Source of the DNA: Phytopythium helicoides
Taxonomy: Eukaryota; Oomycota; Peronosporomycetes; Pythiales; Pythiaceae
Assembly (NCBI GenBank): GCA_024867545.1
Contig: JANFNE010000020.1
Coordinates: 620,001 to 684,000 of the forward strand
Length of the DNA stretch: 64,000 nt
Direction of reading: 5' to 3'
Position 1 is the stretch's first letter. Each line of letters starts with the position of its first letter. Position numbers and translations under genes: made by a program. Shown here piece after piece: positions 19,174 through 29,341 of the stretch. The notes beneath the pieces were generated by a model. The model was given only the letters and a program-made list of their open reading frames with translations. It ran no database searches and was not told the DNA's origin.

Positions 19174-21143
19174 TGTTGAAGCAGTTGCTGCTTTTGCTGC
19201 TGCATGTACGCACGCTGCTGTTGCAGCTGTTGTTGTTGTTGCTGCTGCTGCTGCTGCTGTTGCTGCTGCTGTTGTTGCTGCTGTTGTTGTTGTTGCTGCT
19301 GCTGCTGCTGCTGCTGTTGCGAAGTGTTCGCTTGCGTGGGCTGTTGTCCTTGAGGCGGCGCATTGGGCCGCATTTGACCTTGCTGACCGGGTCGCATCTG
19401 ACCTTGCTGCTGCTGGGCCTGCTGCTGCTGCATTGAGTTTTGCCGCTGGAGCTGCGCCTGCTGCTGCGCTTGCTGCATCTGGAACTGCCGACGCTGGAGT
19501 TGTGCAGCCTGATATTGTTGCATTTGCTGTGGCGTGAACTGCCGAAGCTGGTTCTGCTGCATCATTTGCTGTTGCTGTTGTTGCAGGAGCTGCTGCTGCT
19601 GTTGAGGGGTCATGCGGTTGCCATATGCTTGCTGCTGCTGGGCGGCCATGTTCATCGGTCCCTGAGGACCCATGTTGCCCATTGGCATCCCAGGCGCCAT
19701 GCCGTTTGGCTGCATTGCACCAGTTGGCTGGCCGCTCGGCCGCGCCGCCGTCTTGTGCTGAGCGCGCGCGCCCATAGTGACTGCCAGGTGCTGTAGCCGC
19801 GACTTGAGCGAGGAAAAATCGCCGTACTCGTCTCGATTCTTGGCCGTACGGTAAAGCGAGTCCTCGAGTCGCCGCGCCATGTCGGGTAGCCGCCGAATCC
19901 ACTCTGCTGGTGCGTCTGGCTTAGCGTTGCTGCAACAGGCTCACACTAGCAGTCACAAGGAGAAAAATATGTCAGCCACGTAGTTGTGGAGGAAAAAAAA
20001 AATGTTGTGGCACGAGCCATGACGAAAAACATCATGAAAACAAAAAGCAGCAACGTACATCTTGCCGATCATCTTGCGGCGCAACGGGAGGTCGTTCTCG
20101 GATTGCCATGCCGTAGGCGCGTCGGCGGCGCCTGCTGGACCAGGAGCAGCGCCACCAGCAGCGCCACCAGCTCTAGGGCGGCTGGCGAGCCACTTGAGGC
20201 TGACCCTGCATCTGTGGGTTGACAGCTCCCATCCGTGCGTTGGGCATGCCCGGCTGACCCATCATGACGCCTCCGTACTGCGGATACCCCGCGCGGGCCA
20301 TATTCATCTGGCGGTTCTGCTGCTGCTGCATGTAGCTTCCCATCATGCCGCTCTGAGTCATGGAGATGCGCAGCACCTCCATGGGCGGCGGGATGAGGTC
20401 TGGGTGCTGCATCATCATGGCCTTGACACGCATGAACTCGTCCTCATAGCTGGACGCCGGTGGCCGCGCGAACTGGGTCTGAGGCTGAGCCGGTCCCATG
20501 AACTGCCCGTGCTGCTGCTGCTGCATGGCCGCATAGGGCTGCGGCGCACCGGGGAATCCCCCTGGCGGCCCCATCATGGCGTTGGGCGGATACCGCTGCT
20601 GCTGGGGCTGCTGTGGCTGCTGCGGCTGTTGCTGCTGCGGCTGCGGCTGGCTTGGGGACGGGCCGCCGATGTGCGGGCGGGCCGTGGACGGCGTGGCCGA
20701 GGGGGCCGGGGATGCGGCGGCCTTGGGCTTGGGTGGCTCCTTCTTGGCCGGCGGCTCGGCCTTGACAGCCGCCTTGGCCTTGTCGTCCACGCCTGCGGGC
20801 GCCGTGGGCGCAGTGGAGGCAGCGGATGTGGACGTGGTCTGGCGCGGATGCGGCCGAGGATGCCGCCTCGAGCTCGGCGCCGAAGAATGCGCCGCCCAGG
20901 TCGTCCTTGCGCTCCAGCTTGGGCGAGTCGCCGAAGCCAAAGTCGTCTGCGCTGGCCGAGAGCCCCGCGAAGGGCTCGTCTCCGAGGCTCTGCACGCCCG
21001 TGGGCGTCCCAACGCTGAAGGGTAGCGCGCCACCACCGGGCGACGAGCCGACGGGGGTGGAGCCCTCCGCCCCACATGCCGAGCGAGCCGAGGTCGAGCA
21101 TGTCGCCGCCTGCGAAGTCGAACCCGAACGAGTCCATGCTCAT
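18645..21143 (-). CDS. Glutamine-rich KIX-domain protein, Mediator MED15-like
   Basis: Likely transcriptional co-activator of the Mediator tail. Model: 21143-21045, 20989-20834, 20778-20205, 20131-20059, 19929-18645 (728 residues). The KIX-like segment spans the last intron (129 nt): AWQSENDLPLRRKMIGKI then NAKPDAPAEWIRRLPD and ARRLEDSLYRTAKNRDEYGD. It resembles plant and animal MED15 KIX (RQRIVNKI...RIAARFEEKIF..A....DY). Long polyglutamine tracts follow (CAG/CAA, 19134-19330 and around 19560-19620), with methionine/proline-rich text. The N-terminus MSMDSFGFDF is acidic/aromatic, like an activation domain. Introns 1-3 (55, 55 and 73 nt) are inferred from frame changes, and the second needs a weak AAG acceptor. 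If those are wrong, the gene carries frameshifts. CBP-type KIX is an alternative, but no HAT or bromodomain is present. Confidence 0.6.
19134..19330. repeat. CAG/CAA trinucleotide tract encoding polyglutamine
   Basis: Almost uninterrupted CTG/TTG triplets on the plus strand encode two glutamine runs on the minus strand, broken by a short leucine/arginine/lysine interval near 19180-19230. Mixed CAG and CAA codons should slow slippage. Plus-strand ORFs of polyleucine or polyvaline here are shadows. Confidence 0.85.
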
Positions 21144-21504
21144 GCTGCGAGGGCGGGCGTCAGTCGCGGGTGGGGCGCTGCCTGCCTGCAGGTGCGGAAG
21201 CCGGGGCGGAAGCGGAAGCAGGTGCCGCCGACGGTCGGCGCTCAGCTGCGCGCTGCTCACTCGCTCGCTCGCTCGCTCGCTCGTCCCCGCGCGCCGCGGC
21301 AGTGCGTGCGCTGCGAGGGAGAGAATAGATAGTAAGAGTAGGGGTGTTTCAAACTGGCCGCCGCCGCGCCTGTTTGTACCGTACGCAAAGCAGAGAAGCG
21401 CGCCGCGAGGGCCGTCGCGGCGGTGATATGCGATATTAGAGGCGAATGAGTATACTATTGACTACCAAGCTATCAACAAATCGTTGGCGAGAAACGCTTG
21501 ATTA

Positions 21505-21580
21505 GAGGTTACATAAAACCTTGAGTGGGGTTTTATGTAAAACCTCGCTCGTTTTTCAAAAACCTTAGGTTTTTTGAGTG
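21505..21580. repeat. Pair of hairpin-forming inverted repeats
   Basis: TTACATAAAACC (21509-21520) and GGTTTTATGTAA (21529-21540) are perfect 12-bp inverted repeats around an 8-nt loop. Immediately after, TCAAAAACC and GGTTTTTTGA form a second stem around TTA, and GAGTG follows both. The AT-rich block stands out in a GC-rich setting. It could be a solo terminus of a small mobile element or a DNA hairpin; no transposase is near. Confidence 0.6.
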
Positions 21581-22012
21581 AATTTGGCCCGGAACCGCGA
21601 CTAGCGCAATGGGACGGTATACAAAGCGCATGATACCCATACATTGTTGTAGTGTTTCATACAATCGCCAAGATACCACGCTGTTTCGGCCAATCCGCGC
21701 CGCGCATTTTCCCGCGCTGGCTTTTTTCTCCGCGCATGTGGGAAAAACCTCAAAGTCGAGGTGGATCGGTGGCGCACGGGCCATACAAACGCCAAGTGGG
21801 GCCGACTTGAGGTCCGCCGACTCGCGCTCACTATGGCTTCTCGCCCCAAGCGGTGCGGCCGCCCGCTCCGCGCCGGCCCTGCTTGGCAGCTTGCTCGCTC
21901 CGTCGATTCGACTGATCAATCGATCGATCGGCCATCGCCCGCGAGCGTTGGACGCCACCGCCGTTGGGCTTCGTCGGCCAAGTCCCATCGAGTCCGCTCG
22001 GTGGTCCGCTGC

Positions 22013-22052
22013 GATTGGTTCAAACTGCGGCTGCTTCTCGCACGCCTATTGG
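22013..22052. promoter_or_regulatory. CCAAT boxes upstream of TBP
   Basis: GATTGG at 22013 and ATTGG at 22048 (CCAAT on the minus strand), 105-145 nt upstream of the ATG at 22157. This is a usual position for NF-Y binding. Confidence 0.4.
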
Positions 22053-22156
22053 TCCAAACCCGCCGCCGCGTCCGCCAACCAGCGCCGCGTACCCCCCGTA
22101 CCCCCCCCGTACCCCGCTCGCCGGCTTTCGGTGCCACCAGCGCCTCAGCAGCCGAG

Positions 22157-23321
22157 ATGGCGGGCCGCGTGACGCGCGCGCGAGGCGTCAAGGAGCGGCA
22201 GCTGGCGCTCGTGGAGGGCCCAGCACGCGCGCTGCAGCCGCTGGGCTCGCGCGAGCTGCAGGTGGACGACGAGTGGGAGGAGCGGCTCAACCTGGACGTC
22301 AAGATCATGTGCGTGGCGCGCGGGTTACGCTCGGCGCGGCGCGCTCCGACTCACGCGCGCGGACAGGAACGTCGTGGGCACCGTGGACCTCAAGACGCCG
22401 CTGGACCTCAAGACCATCGCGCTGCACGCGCGCAACGCAGAGTACAACCCCAAGGTCGGTGGAGGTTGGAGAGGTGGCGGGCGAGCGGACGGGTGGGCTG
22501 ATGGTCGCGGTGTTGAGGCAGCGCTTCTCGGCGGTCATCATGCGGCTGCGCGACCCCAAGACCACGGCGCTGATCTTCGGATCGGGCAAGGTGCGGTTTG
22601 AGCTGGCTGTCGACGGATTGACAAGTGGGAGCTCACTGTGTTGAGGACGACCTAGATTGTCATCACGGGCGGCACGAGCGAGGACAGCTGTAGGTTAGCG
22701 GCGCGCAAGTTCACGCGTGTCATACAGGTGCGCCTCGCTGGTGCTTGCATCTGATGCAACCTCTGACGGGCTTTCTTGGTGCTGAATCATGCAGAAACTC
22801 GACTTTCCCGCCAAGTTCACCGAGTTCAAGGTGCGCAACGTCATGGGCACGTGCGACATCCGCTTCCCCATTCGGCTAGAGGGGCTGCTGAACGACCACG
22901 CGCGCTTCGCAAGTGTGAGTTGCTATTCACTGTAGTCATTGCGATAATGCTCGCGATTTTTTTTCTTCTTCTTCTTCTTCTAACACTGTGCTGTTGGCCA
23001 ACAGTACGAGCCCGAGCTTTTTCCCGGTCTCATTTACAAACTCGTAGAGCCAAAGCTCACGCTGCTGATATTCGTCTCGGGCAAGATTGTGCTGTGTGGC
23101 GCTCGTGTGCGTGCTTCAGCTCTCGGTTTTTGCCTCTCGAATTTCTCTAATGTTGTCTCTCTTCTCCACAGGACACGACCCACCTGCACCAGGCAATCGA
23201 AAAGATGTATCCAGTGTTGCTGCAGTACCGCAAGATGACTGCGCCGCCATCATTAGCGACAGGCAAGCCCGGCTTCGAAGAAGGCGACGATATAGACCGC
23301 CTGGACTCGACTATCCAGTGA
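22157..23321 (+). CDS. TATA-binding protein (TBP family)
   Basis: General transcription factor binding the TATA box in TFIID. Seven exons: 22157-22308, 22367-22454, 22522-22590, 22656-22727, 22795-22914, 23005-23106, 23172-23321. Six introns of 58-90 nt join in frame to 250 residues. Both saddle repeats are present: [36 protein letters not shown] in the first and [32 protein letters not shown] in the second. The four DNA-intercalating phenylalanines are kept (RF, LIF, LFPGL, LIF). It is divergent at [13 protein letters not shown] (usually SGKMVCTGAKSED) and GARDTTHLHQ (usually GAKVR...). It has an acidic 30-residue C-terminal tail after YRKM. It may be the main TBP or a TBP-related paralogue. 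Intron 5 carries a (CTT)n tract. Confidence 0.85.
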
Positions 23322-23375
23322 CAGTGTTGTGGCGACCACCAAGTCAGCTGCTCGGAGTGCATACCACCTAACATA

Positions 23376-23381
23376 AATAAA
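23376..23381 (+). terminator. Poly(A) signal of the TBP gene
   Basis: AATAAA 55 nt after the TBP stop. The remaining bases to 23676 hold nothing else I can support; they are the convergent 3' flanks of TBP and the carboxypeptidase gene. Confidence 0.45.
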
Positions 23382-23676
23382 CGTTCACAGCAAAAAAAAT
23401 GTCCGTATCCAGCAAAAGACACCTACGATCCGAGCTGGAGGAGCACCTGCGTCGAGGCTAGTGCGTGAAAAAGACGCTGTTGCAAAAGGGTATCTTGACG
23501 TGCTCGCACAAAACCTCGTTCCCGTCGAGCACACTCCAAGATGATCAACTTATGGTTTGTCCATCAGTACCGATCCAACAAAGCTAAAGTAACCCTACCC
23601 TTCGAGATACAAGAAATCCCAAACTGCAGATTCGCATGACCTCATCCCCAACGCGATACCAATGCACCAACCGTGT

Positions 23677-24917
23677 TTAAATCTTCGCGTTTTGGAAGAA
23701 ACGGTTAATCAAGTCGAGCGCCACAGCAGGCTGATGGGTAGGAACCATGTGCCCGGCATTGAAGATTCGGACAAGTGCCAGATTTTCGAACGAACGAGCA
23801 GTTCCAGCCTCCACTGCGGATGACGAGGCATCAAGTAGGTCGTTTGACACGAAAACGCGCTCCACAGCAGCGTTGAATCCGTCCTTGCCGCTCCAATCCA
23901 GGGCGTTAATCCAGGCTTTGTTGCCACCCCACCCGCAAATGGTGTCTGCATCACCAATGTACAGAAGCACTCGGATCCCGCCATCGAGTAGATCGCTCAC
24001 ATAGCTGTCGACAGGTATCAAGTAGTCACCAGATACCGTGAAGTCCTCCGTCACACGATCGCTTGCGGAAGCCCACGGTACTGCTGCATTGAGGTAATCA
24101 AGTACCCGTGTCTCGTTCAGAAACATCTCAATGAGGGGAATGCCATGGCAGAACCCGAAGTCGACCCAGTCGCATTCTGGTACTGCATTGTCGGGTCAGT
24201 CCAGCCGTTGCCGATAGAAATGCCTTGCAGGTTGATAGCTCGGCTTCCAGGTGCGGGATTTTCTAGTCGGTTTTGTTCCCAGATGTAGTGCGCGGCGCCT
24301 GGGATGTAATGCCCGGCGTAGCTCTCACCCGTCAAGAAGAATTCCCGACCTATGAACTCGGGGTGTTTGTCCATAAATCCTTGCAGGAACCAGTACAGAT
24401 TAGCACCGACATCGCTCACGTCAAAGTCTTCGTCGTCGTCTGCAGCCCCAGTGTACGAGAAGCCGACAGTCGTTGGCTGGTCCAGCCAGATCATGTTGGC
24501 GCGATAATTCCACGAGTACGGATGGACCTCGGTTGATAAGTCGGACTGCACACGGCACGGGCCGTTCTCGAGGAAGAGACCCAGCATGCTCGATCCGCCC
24601 GGCCCTCCGGTTAGCCAGATGGCGAGCGGCGCCGTGTCAGGATCATTCTGCGCCTCAAAGAACCAATAGAAGTAGTGATCGTCCTTCTTGTTGGCGAGCT
24701 TGATGTACCCGGCCTCATTGGGCGTGTTGCCACAAATGTACTCGCCGGCTACGCTTGCGCTCGGAGAAGTGCGGTGCGTCGCAATGACCCACCAACCAAG
24801 CACCACGACCAGGACACCAACCGCAATACCTCCCACGGCTTTCCACTTCCCGACTGGTCTTGGCGCATCCGAGTTGAGAGTGGTCGGAAGCAACGCTGAT
24901 TTTTCCGAGACTGCCAT
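23677..24917 (-). CDS. Serine carboxypeptidase (S10), frameshifted and internally shortened
   Basis: Peptidase family S10, which removes C-terminal residues in vacuoles or outside the cell. The start at 24917 gives MAVSEKSALL, then a single membrane anchor at about residues 29-46, so a type II membrane or cleaved secretory form. Oxyanion motif GGPGGSS is at 104-110 and catalytic Ser199 in GESYAGHY. The first frame ends at 24117 after GNGWTDPTMQYQ. The gene continues one frame over (FGFCHGIPLIEMFLNE) from about 24180 with catalytic Asp in IGDADTICGWGG and His in NAGHMVP, ending at 23677. Known S10 enzymes have roughly 80-100 residues between the GNG..DP..QY motif and the later YLN segment; almost all of it is absent here. 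No GT-AG intron restores frame. It is probably a pseudogene or a mis-assembled locus. Confidence 0.75.
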
Positions 24918-25570
24918 GAAGAGAACAAGGGTGTGAGTGCTTGGAGGAGAGTTGGGGAATGGCCAATTTGTATAGATCGCGCGATTTGATCCGATCGAAT
25001 CCATCCAATTCCAATCCCAACCAATCCCAACCGAACTACTGTATAATAATAAAATTATAACTGGCCACGCATACGTGTCGTTGACATAACTGGCCACGCA
25101 TACGTTTTGTTGAAAAACTGGCCACGCATACGTGTTGACACGCCAGATTGTTTGAAAATGCAGTCGGAATGCATGCTTGTGCTCCAGGTGAGCGTCCCAC
25201 TTCAACGTGTCCGTCGTGATTTGCTGAAGAGATTCGCTGATTCAATTTTACTGTAATGAAATATATTGCTCGTGCTCTTTCACAAGCAAACCTCCCATCT
25301 CGGCTGCCTCAAGACATGTGAAGGTACCTCGAGCAAATGTCATGCAAGTTGAGTTCATTTTTTCCACTCCATGAACGTGCGAGGTTTGTTCGCATGAGCC
25401 ATGTCGATAGGAGTGCGTTTCAGCCTCGATGTGATTGGCGTCAATCACCCAATCAAAACCACGGGGAGGTGTAAACATCTCGCGGCATAATCAACCTGCC
25501 ACGTACACAGTCAATAGCCCCTAAAAGCGCTGCGACTCCAGTTCATTCCCCGCTCTTCCGTTTCGCGAAC
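24918..25570. other. Divergent promoter region with motif repeats
   Basis: Contains three copies of CTGGCCACGCATACGT (25061-25133, listed separately), a CAATCCCAACC direct duplication near 25011-25031 and a TATA-like ATAATAATAAAATTATAA at 25043-25060. No gene is supported. Confidence 0.55.
25061..25133. repeat. Three direct repeats of CTGGCCACGCATACGT
   Basis: Identical 16-mers at 25061-25076, 25090-25105 and 25118-25133, spaced 29 and 28 bp. Each is preceded by AA, and copies 1 and 3 are followed by GT(C)GTTGACA-like text. The array lies about 145-215 bp upstream of the carboxypeptidase start. It looks like a cluster of transcription-factor sites. Confidence 0.75.
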
Positions 25571-26626
25571 ATGACGGACGCGAGGCGCAAGGACGAGATC
25601 CGGAGGCTGCGAGCGCAGGCGATGGCGCTGGAGGCTCGCCTCGTACTGCTGAGCCACATCAAGGACGTCGAAAGGCCAAGCAGTTGCAATGCAAGCTTCG
25701 ACTTTGTGTGTCCCAACGGGAAGCGAGTCTCGGTTGCTACCTTGTGGAAGGACCTGGTGCGAAGGCACAGGCGACTGCGGCTGTCTGCAGAGGAAGAGAA
25801 TGCGCGACTGCGATCGATGGTTGAGCGGCATCGTCGGACGCTTGCGAGTGTGCGACGCATTTTGAACCGAGAGACTCGCCACGTTAGCGTGGAGCGTCAG
25901 GCAACGTTGCTGGAGCTTCAACAGGAGAAAAGCGGGTCCAACGAGGAGTATGCCATCGAAGCCATTTCGAGTGACGATCTGAATGTGCTGGAGAGTATTC
26001 TCTTTGACACACAAGACCCAACGATAGATGGGCTCGTGCACGGGCTCGCATTCGACGTTGTGAAGCCGCGGGTCCGACGCGTCTCCGCTTCAAGGCTCCT
26101 GCTGCAGATGATTTTCATACGCGAGTTGCCGCATCATTTTGAAGTAGTGGCGTCGTCACTCGACACCCTTTTGTTGCAGGTCAAAAACCAAACGGTGCAA
26201 ATACCGCGCCAGGTAAGCTTTTTTTATATTTTCCAGCAACCCGACTAGATCTGATTGTGCTGTAAGCAGCAACCAAACCAAGACTGCGGCGAGATTGCAA
26301 CCCTGCGTATCCCGTACGATGATCGAGTCGAGTTTGCGTGTTCTGCTGTGCCCCGTCGTATGTATGTGCAAGGCAAGCCCATAACGGGAATCACGCTGAA
26401 AGACACGGCTGGTGCAGTCTGCTCTCAATTAGCCAGCACCACGGAAGGATATTCGAGCCAGCTGAAGATGACAATCGAGATCGAGATTGACACTGGACAG
26501 CTCATGGATAACCAGCCCAATCTCAACGCTCTCGTGTCCATTTTGGCACAGACGACCGTGGACCAACTGAAGGAAGGGCTCGATGTCGTCGAAAACACGC
26601 TTCCACCGCGCCAAATTACCGTTTGA
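25571..26626 (+). CDS. Uncharacterised M96-like coiled-coil protein
   Basis: Two exons, 25571-26212 and 26270-26626, with a 57-nt intron (GTAAGC...AAGCAG) that keeps frame: 332 residues. The N-terminus is a charged helix (DEIRRLRAQAMALEARL). It is followed by the pattern LWKDLVRRHRRLRLSAEEENARLRSMVERHR and RRIL, which recalls the coiled-coil part of oomycete M96-type proteins such as the gene at 1-767. The C-terminal half (about 120-332) has alternating strands and no domain I can name; START-like folds are found there in relatives. No signal peptide or membrane segment. Function unknown. The start is the first ATG, preceded by CGCGAAC. Confidence 0.6.
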
Positions 26627-27328
26627 GTTGTATCAAATTTTAGTGCGATGATATTGGTAATAACAACTGAATGTGCGTGCTACCTCGGATGGAAAGTTGT
26701 GAGAGAGCCAGCGTGTTTTCATGTATCGCCATTAGCTATTGCTAGTACAAGTTGTTTAGAGCTCGGGAAGGGGACTCAAAGGGGGAATCTAAAGTGCTGC
26801 TAATGTATGAGTTGATTATACTGCAACTCAAAGTATTCTTGTAGTTTGAATTCATAATGTGAACGTTGATGTGGTGCTGAACCATAGGTTTCCAACCAGC
26901 TCAATAAGCTTCTGGTGAGCGACTTCGATTTCGATATGGCTCCAAGTCGAAACAGTGCTTTGCGAATCTTTCTCTCGACGAGGCTTTGGCAACTATCTAC
27001 ACAATCTGCCTTGACTGGATCTCGCAATTGGGTCATTTCAAATGGTGTTGGCGAGACGTTGCCATGCTCACTATGCTGCTAAAGCTCAAGATGTCGTCTC
27101 TCGTTTCTACTATTATTTTCTCAGGTTAAAGAAAAAGGCTAATCGTCTTGCCAAAAAAATCTTGTCGCCAAAAGTCGCCACTGCAACAACACTTTCAATC
27201 ATGGGAACTGTTGCCCCATTCTTCCGCGTGAAGCTCGGCTTCGGTGTGCCATGGCTCGGCTTTCACTCATTAGTACGTTTGAGTCCAACTAATTGTCCCC
27301 CTACGTACTAGAGAACACCCCTCCGCGC
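26627..27328. other. AT-richer spacer with a possible small ORF
   Basis: An ORF at 27042-27311 (+, 89 codons, lysine-rich) could be a 5' exon of the next gene: a GTACGT donor sits at 27273 and a TACTAG acceptor at 27314. Phases do not match, however, so it may only be a 5'-UTR intron. Nothing else is supported. Confidence 0.35.
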
Positions 27329-28062
27329 ATGTACAATGCCAACGTGACGTGCGCTGTGCTTTTGAGCTTCGTGCGCACAGCTAGCATCAAGGATATCGAC
27401 GATTATTGCAAACACAAGCAGATCCAGCTCGGCGTCGAGTTGGACGCCATCCGCAAACTGTTGGCATCTCGTGGCGTCGATCCGACAGCTTCCCGTCCCC
27501 CGAGCGCTGCTCCGCGACCAACAAGTGGTAGCGCATCTCGACCTCCCAGTGGGGCGGCATCGAGTCGTAAGGGAGCAGCAGCTCCAGCCGCTCCTGCTGC
27601 TCCTGCTGCCCCATTATTCACGCCGGAGCAGGATCCTGATGGGCAACTCGCAGTAGCGGTTGACAAGAAGAGCGTTTTCGAGCGCCAGCTTGAAATTGTT
27701 TCGTCGGCATCCAGACTTGTCAAAGGTGCGATGCGGTTTTTCACATGTCCAAAACGAGTCAGGCGAGTTTCAACATTTGTTGTAGAGCTGAGCGCTCGGA
27801 CTACTTGGGTGGACTTGGCGGACGAGAACGGAACGCGACTCAAACTCGATGAAGCACCAGGAGAGCGGGTCACTGCATTCGTGACGCTCCATGCTAACTA
27901 CACGGTGGTTGCCGTCAGTAAGTTTGCCCTTCTTTTCGTGGCCGAAAGCACATTGCTCAACTCAATGCGATTTTGGCAGGCGTGAATGATCAGGGTGAGC
28001 AGCAGGTGACACAGTTATGCTTCAGCCTACCTAAATATGAAGGAGAAAGCCCCGGCGCGTGA
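27329..28062 (+). CDS. Hypothetical protein with Ala/Pro-rich linker
   Basis: Two exons, 27329-27917 and 27980-28062, joined by a 62-nt intron (GTAAGT...TGGCAG) to 223 residues. The first 50 residues (ASIKDIDDYCKHKQIQLG) are helical and conserved-looking. A serine/proline/alanine-rich linker follows (about 55-100), then a small beta-rich module (FFTCPKRVRR, VDLADENGTRLKL, VTAFVTLHANYTVVAVS) ending at SPGA. I do not recognise the family. The start is the first ATG (MYNANVTC); the open frame continues upstream only through a TTG codon. Confidence 0.5.
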
Positions 28063-28221
28063 CCTTACTCATCATTGCATTCAATCCTGTCGCTCGAACA
28101 TGCACGATCCTGTCTGGCTGCCACCAGCTAGCTCACCGCTCCGCTTCCACTCAACGCTTCCTCGCTGCTTGATCCATTGCTACGGCTCACACTGCAACTC
28201 CAACATCCTCGCAATCGCGCT

Positions 28222-29018
28222 TCAATCCATCGGCACGGGCTTCTGCTTCGATGCGTACTTGACATAATTCTCAACAACTTGATCCCAGTTGGCCACATTC
28301 CAAAACGCCGAGATGTACTCGGCACGGCGGTTCTGGTGCTTGAGGTAGTACGCGTGCTCCCAGACATCGAGCCCAAACACCGGGATCATGGGCTCATAAA
28401 CGACGTCCTGGCGCACCGACGCCGTGGCTGGCATCATGGGGTTGTCTTGGTTCATCGTAGAGGTAATGGCGAGTGAGCCGTCCTTTTTGACGCCAAGCCA
28501 CGCCCAGCCCGAGCCAAATACCTCGGTCGCCGCCTTTGTAAACTGTTCCTTCATCTGATCAAATGATCCAAAGTCCTGGTCAATGCGGCTCTTAAGCGCT
28601 CCATGCGGAGTCGTGTTGGTCGTCCCGGGAGGCGCCATGTACTTCCAAAAGAGTCTGTACATAGTTCGAGCATCAGCATTCTGGAAACGTATTCATGCGG
28701 CCTCAAAGTTCTCAAACGTACGCGTGATTGTAGTAGCCACCGCCGTTGTTGCGCACGTGGCCCTCGGTCGCACACTGCACGACCTCGACTGCCGACAGCT
28801 CCTTCAAGTACGCTCCCTTGTCCTGCAAGTTGTCGCCTAGTCAGCGCTACTAGCAGCCTCTCTGACTGCAAGCCATGCCCCACCGAGTTGATATACGCGT
28901 TGAGACAGTCGAGATACTTTTGCTGGTGCTTGGTGTGGTGCAGGTTCATGGTCTCCGTGTCCACGAACGGCTCGAGCGCGTCGTACGCGTACGGCAGCTT
29001 GGGCAGCTCGAACGACAT
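28222..29018 (-). CDS. Fe/Mn superoxide dismutase, copy 1
   Basis: Converts superoxide to oxygen and peroxide. Three exons: 29018-28884, 28822-28722, 28654-28222 (introns 61 and 67 nt), 222 residues. Ligand motifs of the Fe/Mn family are present: MNLHHTKH with the first His, YYNHALFWKYM with the second, and [15 protein letters not shown] with Asp and the last His, plus GSGWAWL. A ten-residue insertion ([10 protein letters not shown], between NPMMP and YEPMIP) is absent from copy 2. No targeting peptide, so probably cytosolic. It lies in tandem with copy 2 in the same orientation, with 323 bp between them. The plus-strand ORFs across it are shadows. Confidence 0.9.
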
Positions 29019-29341
29019 GGCTAGCTGGCAAATTGCACAATGTGCATGCGGCAGTTGGTCGCGGGGAGCGGCTTGAGGCGGTTGAGCTGTAGTGTGGGAG
29101 CAGACGAAGGTTGGGACACGACCGAACCAGCCACATCTGCTTGTTGATTTTCAGTTGTTACTGCACGCACACAACACGGCGGACTCCTACACCCAGCGCC
29201 GTCGGTCTGATACTATGGAGGCGTCGACAGCGGCAGCGGCAGGAAGGAGGCGCGAGAGCCGGCACTAATGAGGGTTGCAACGGAGCGCAACGACGGCGCG
29301 CACTAGAGCAGCGAGCGCGCGTCGGCCGGCGTCGTCTGGCT
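29019..29341. other. Spacer between the two SOD genes
   Basis: 323 bp holding the promoter of SOD copy 1 and the 3' flank of copy 2. No element recognised. Confidence 0.5.

Larger units (their letters stand above)
21144..22156. other. Divergent promoter region between MED15-like gene and TBP
   Basis: About 1 kb without a supported gene. It holds a (GCTC)n run at 21261-21283, two nested hairpins at 21505-21580, an E2F-like TTTCCCGC near 21707, and CCAAT-type boxes GATTGG (22013) and ATTGG (22048) close to the TBP start. The ORFs across it are compositional. Confidence 0.55.

Noticed and set aside
19134..19436. Polyleucine/polyvaline ORFs on the plus strand
   Set aside because: They are other-strand readings of the CAG/CAA tract.
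20132..21060. Three frameshifts in the MED15-like gene
   Set aside because: Each frame change can be bridged by a GT-AG intron of 55-73 nt and the whole model sums to an exact codon number, so introns are preferred, though one acceptor is weak.
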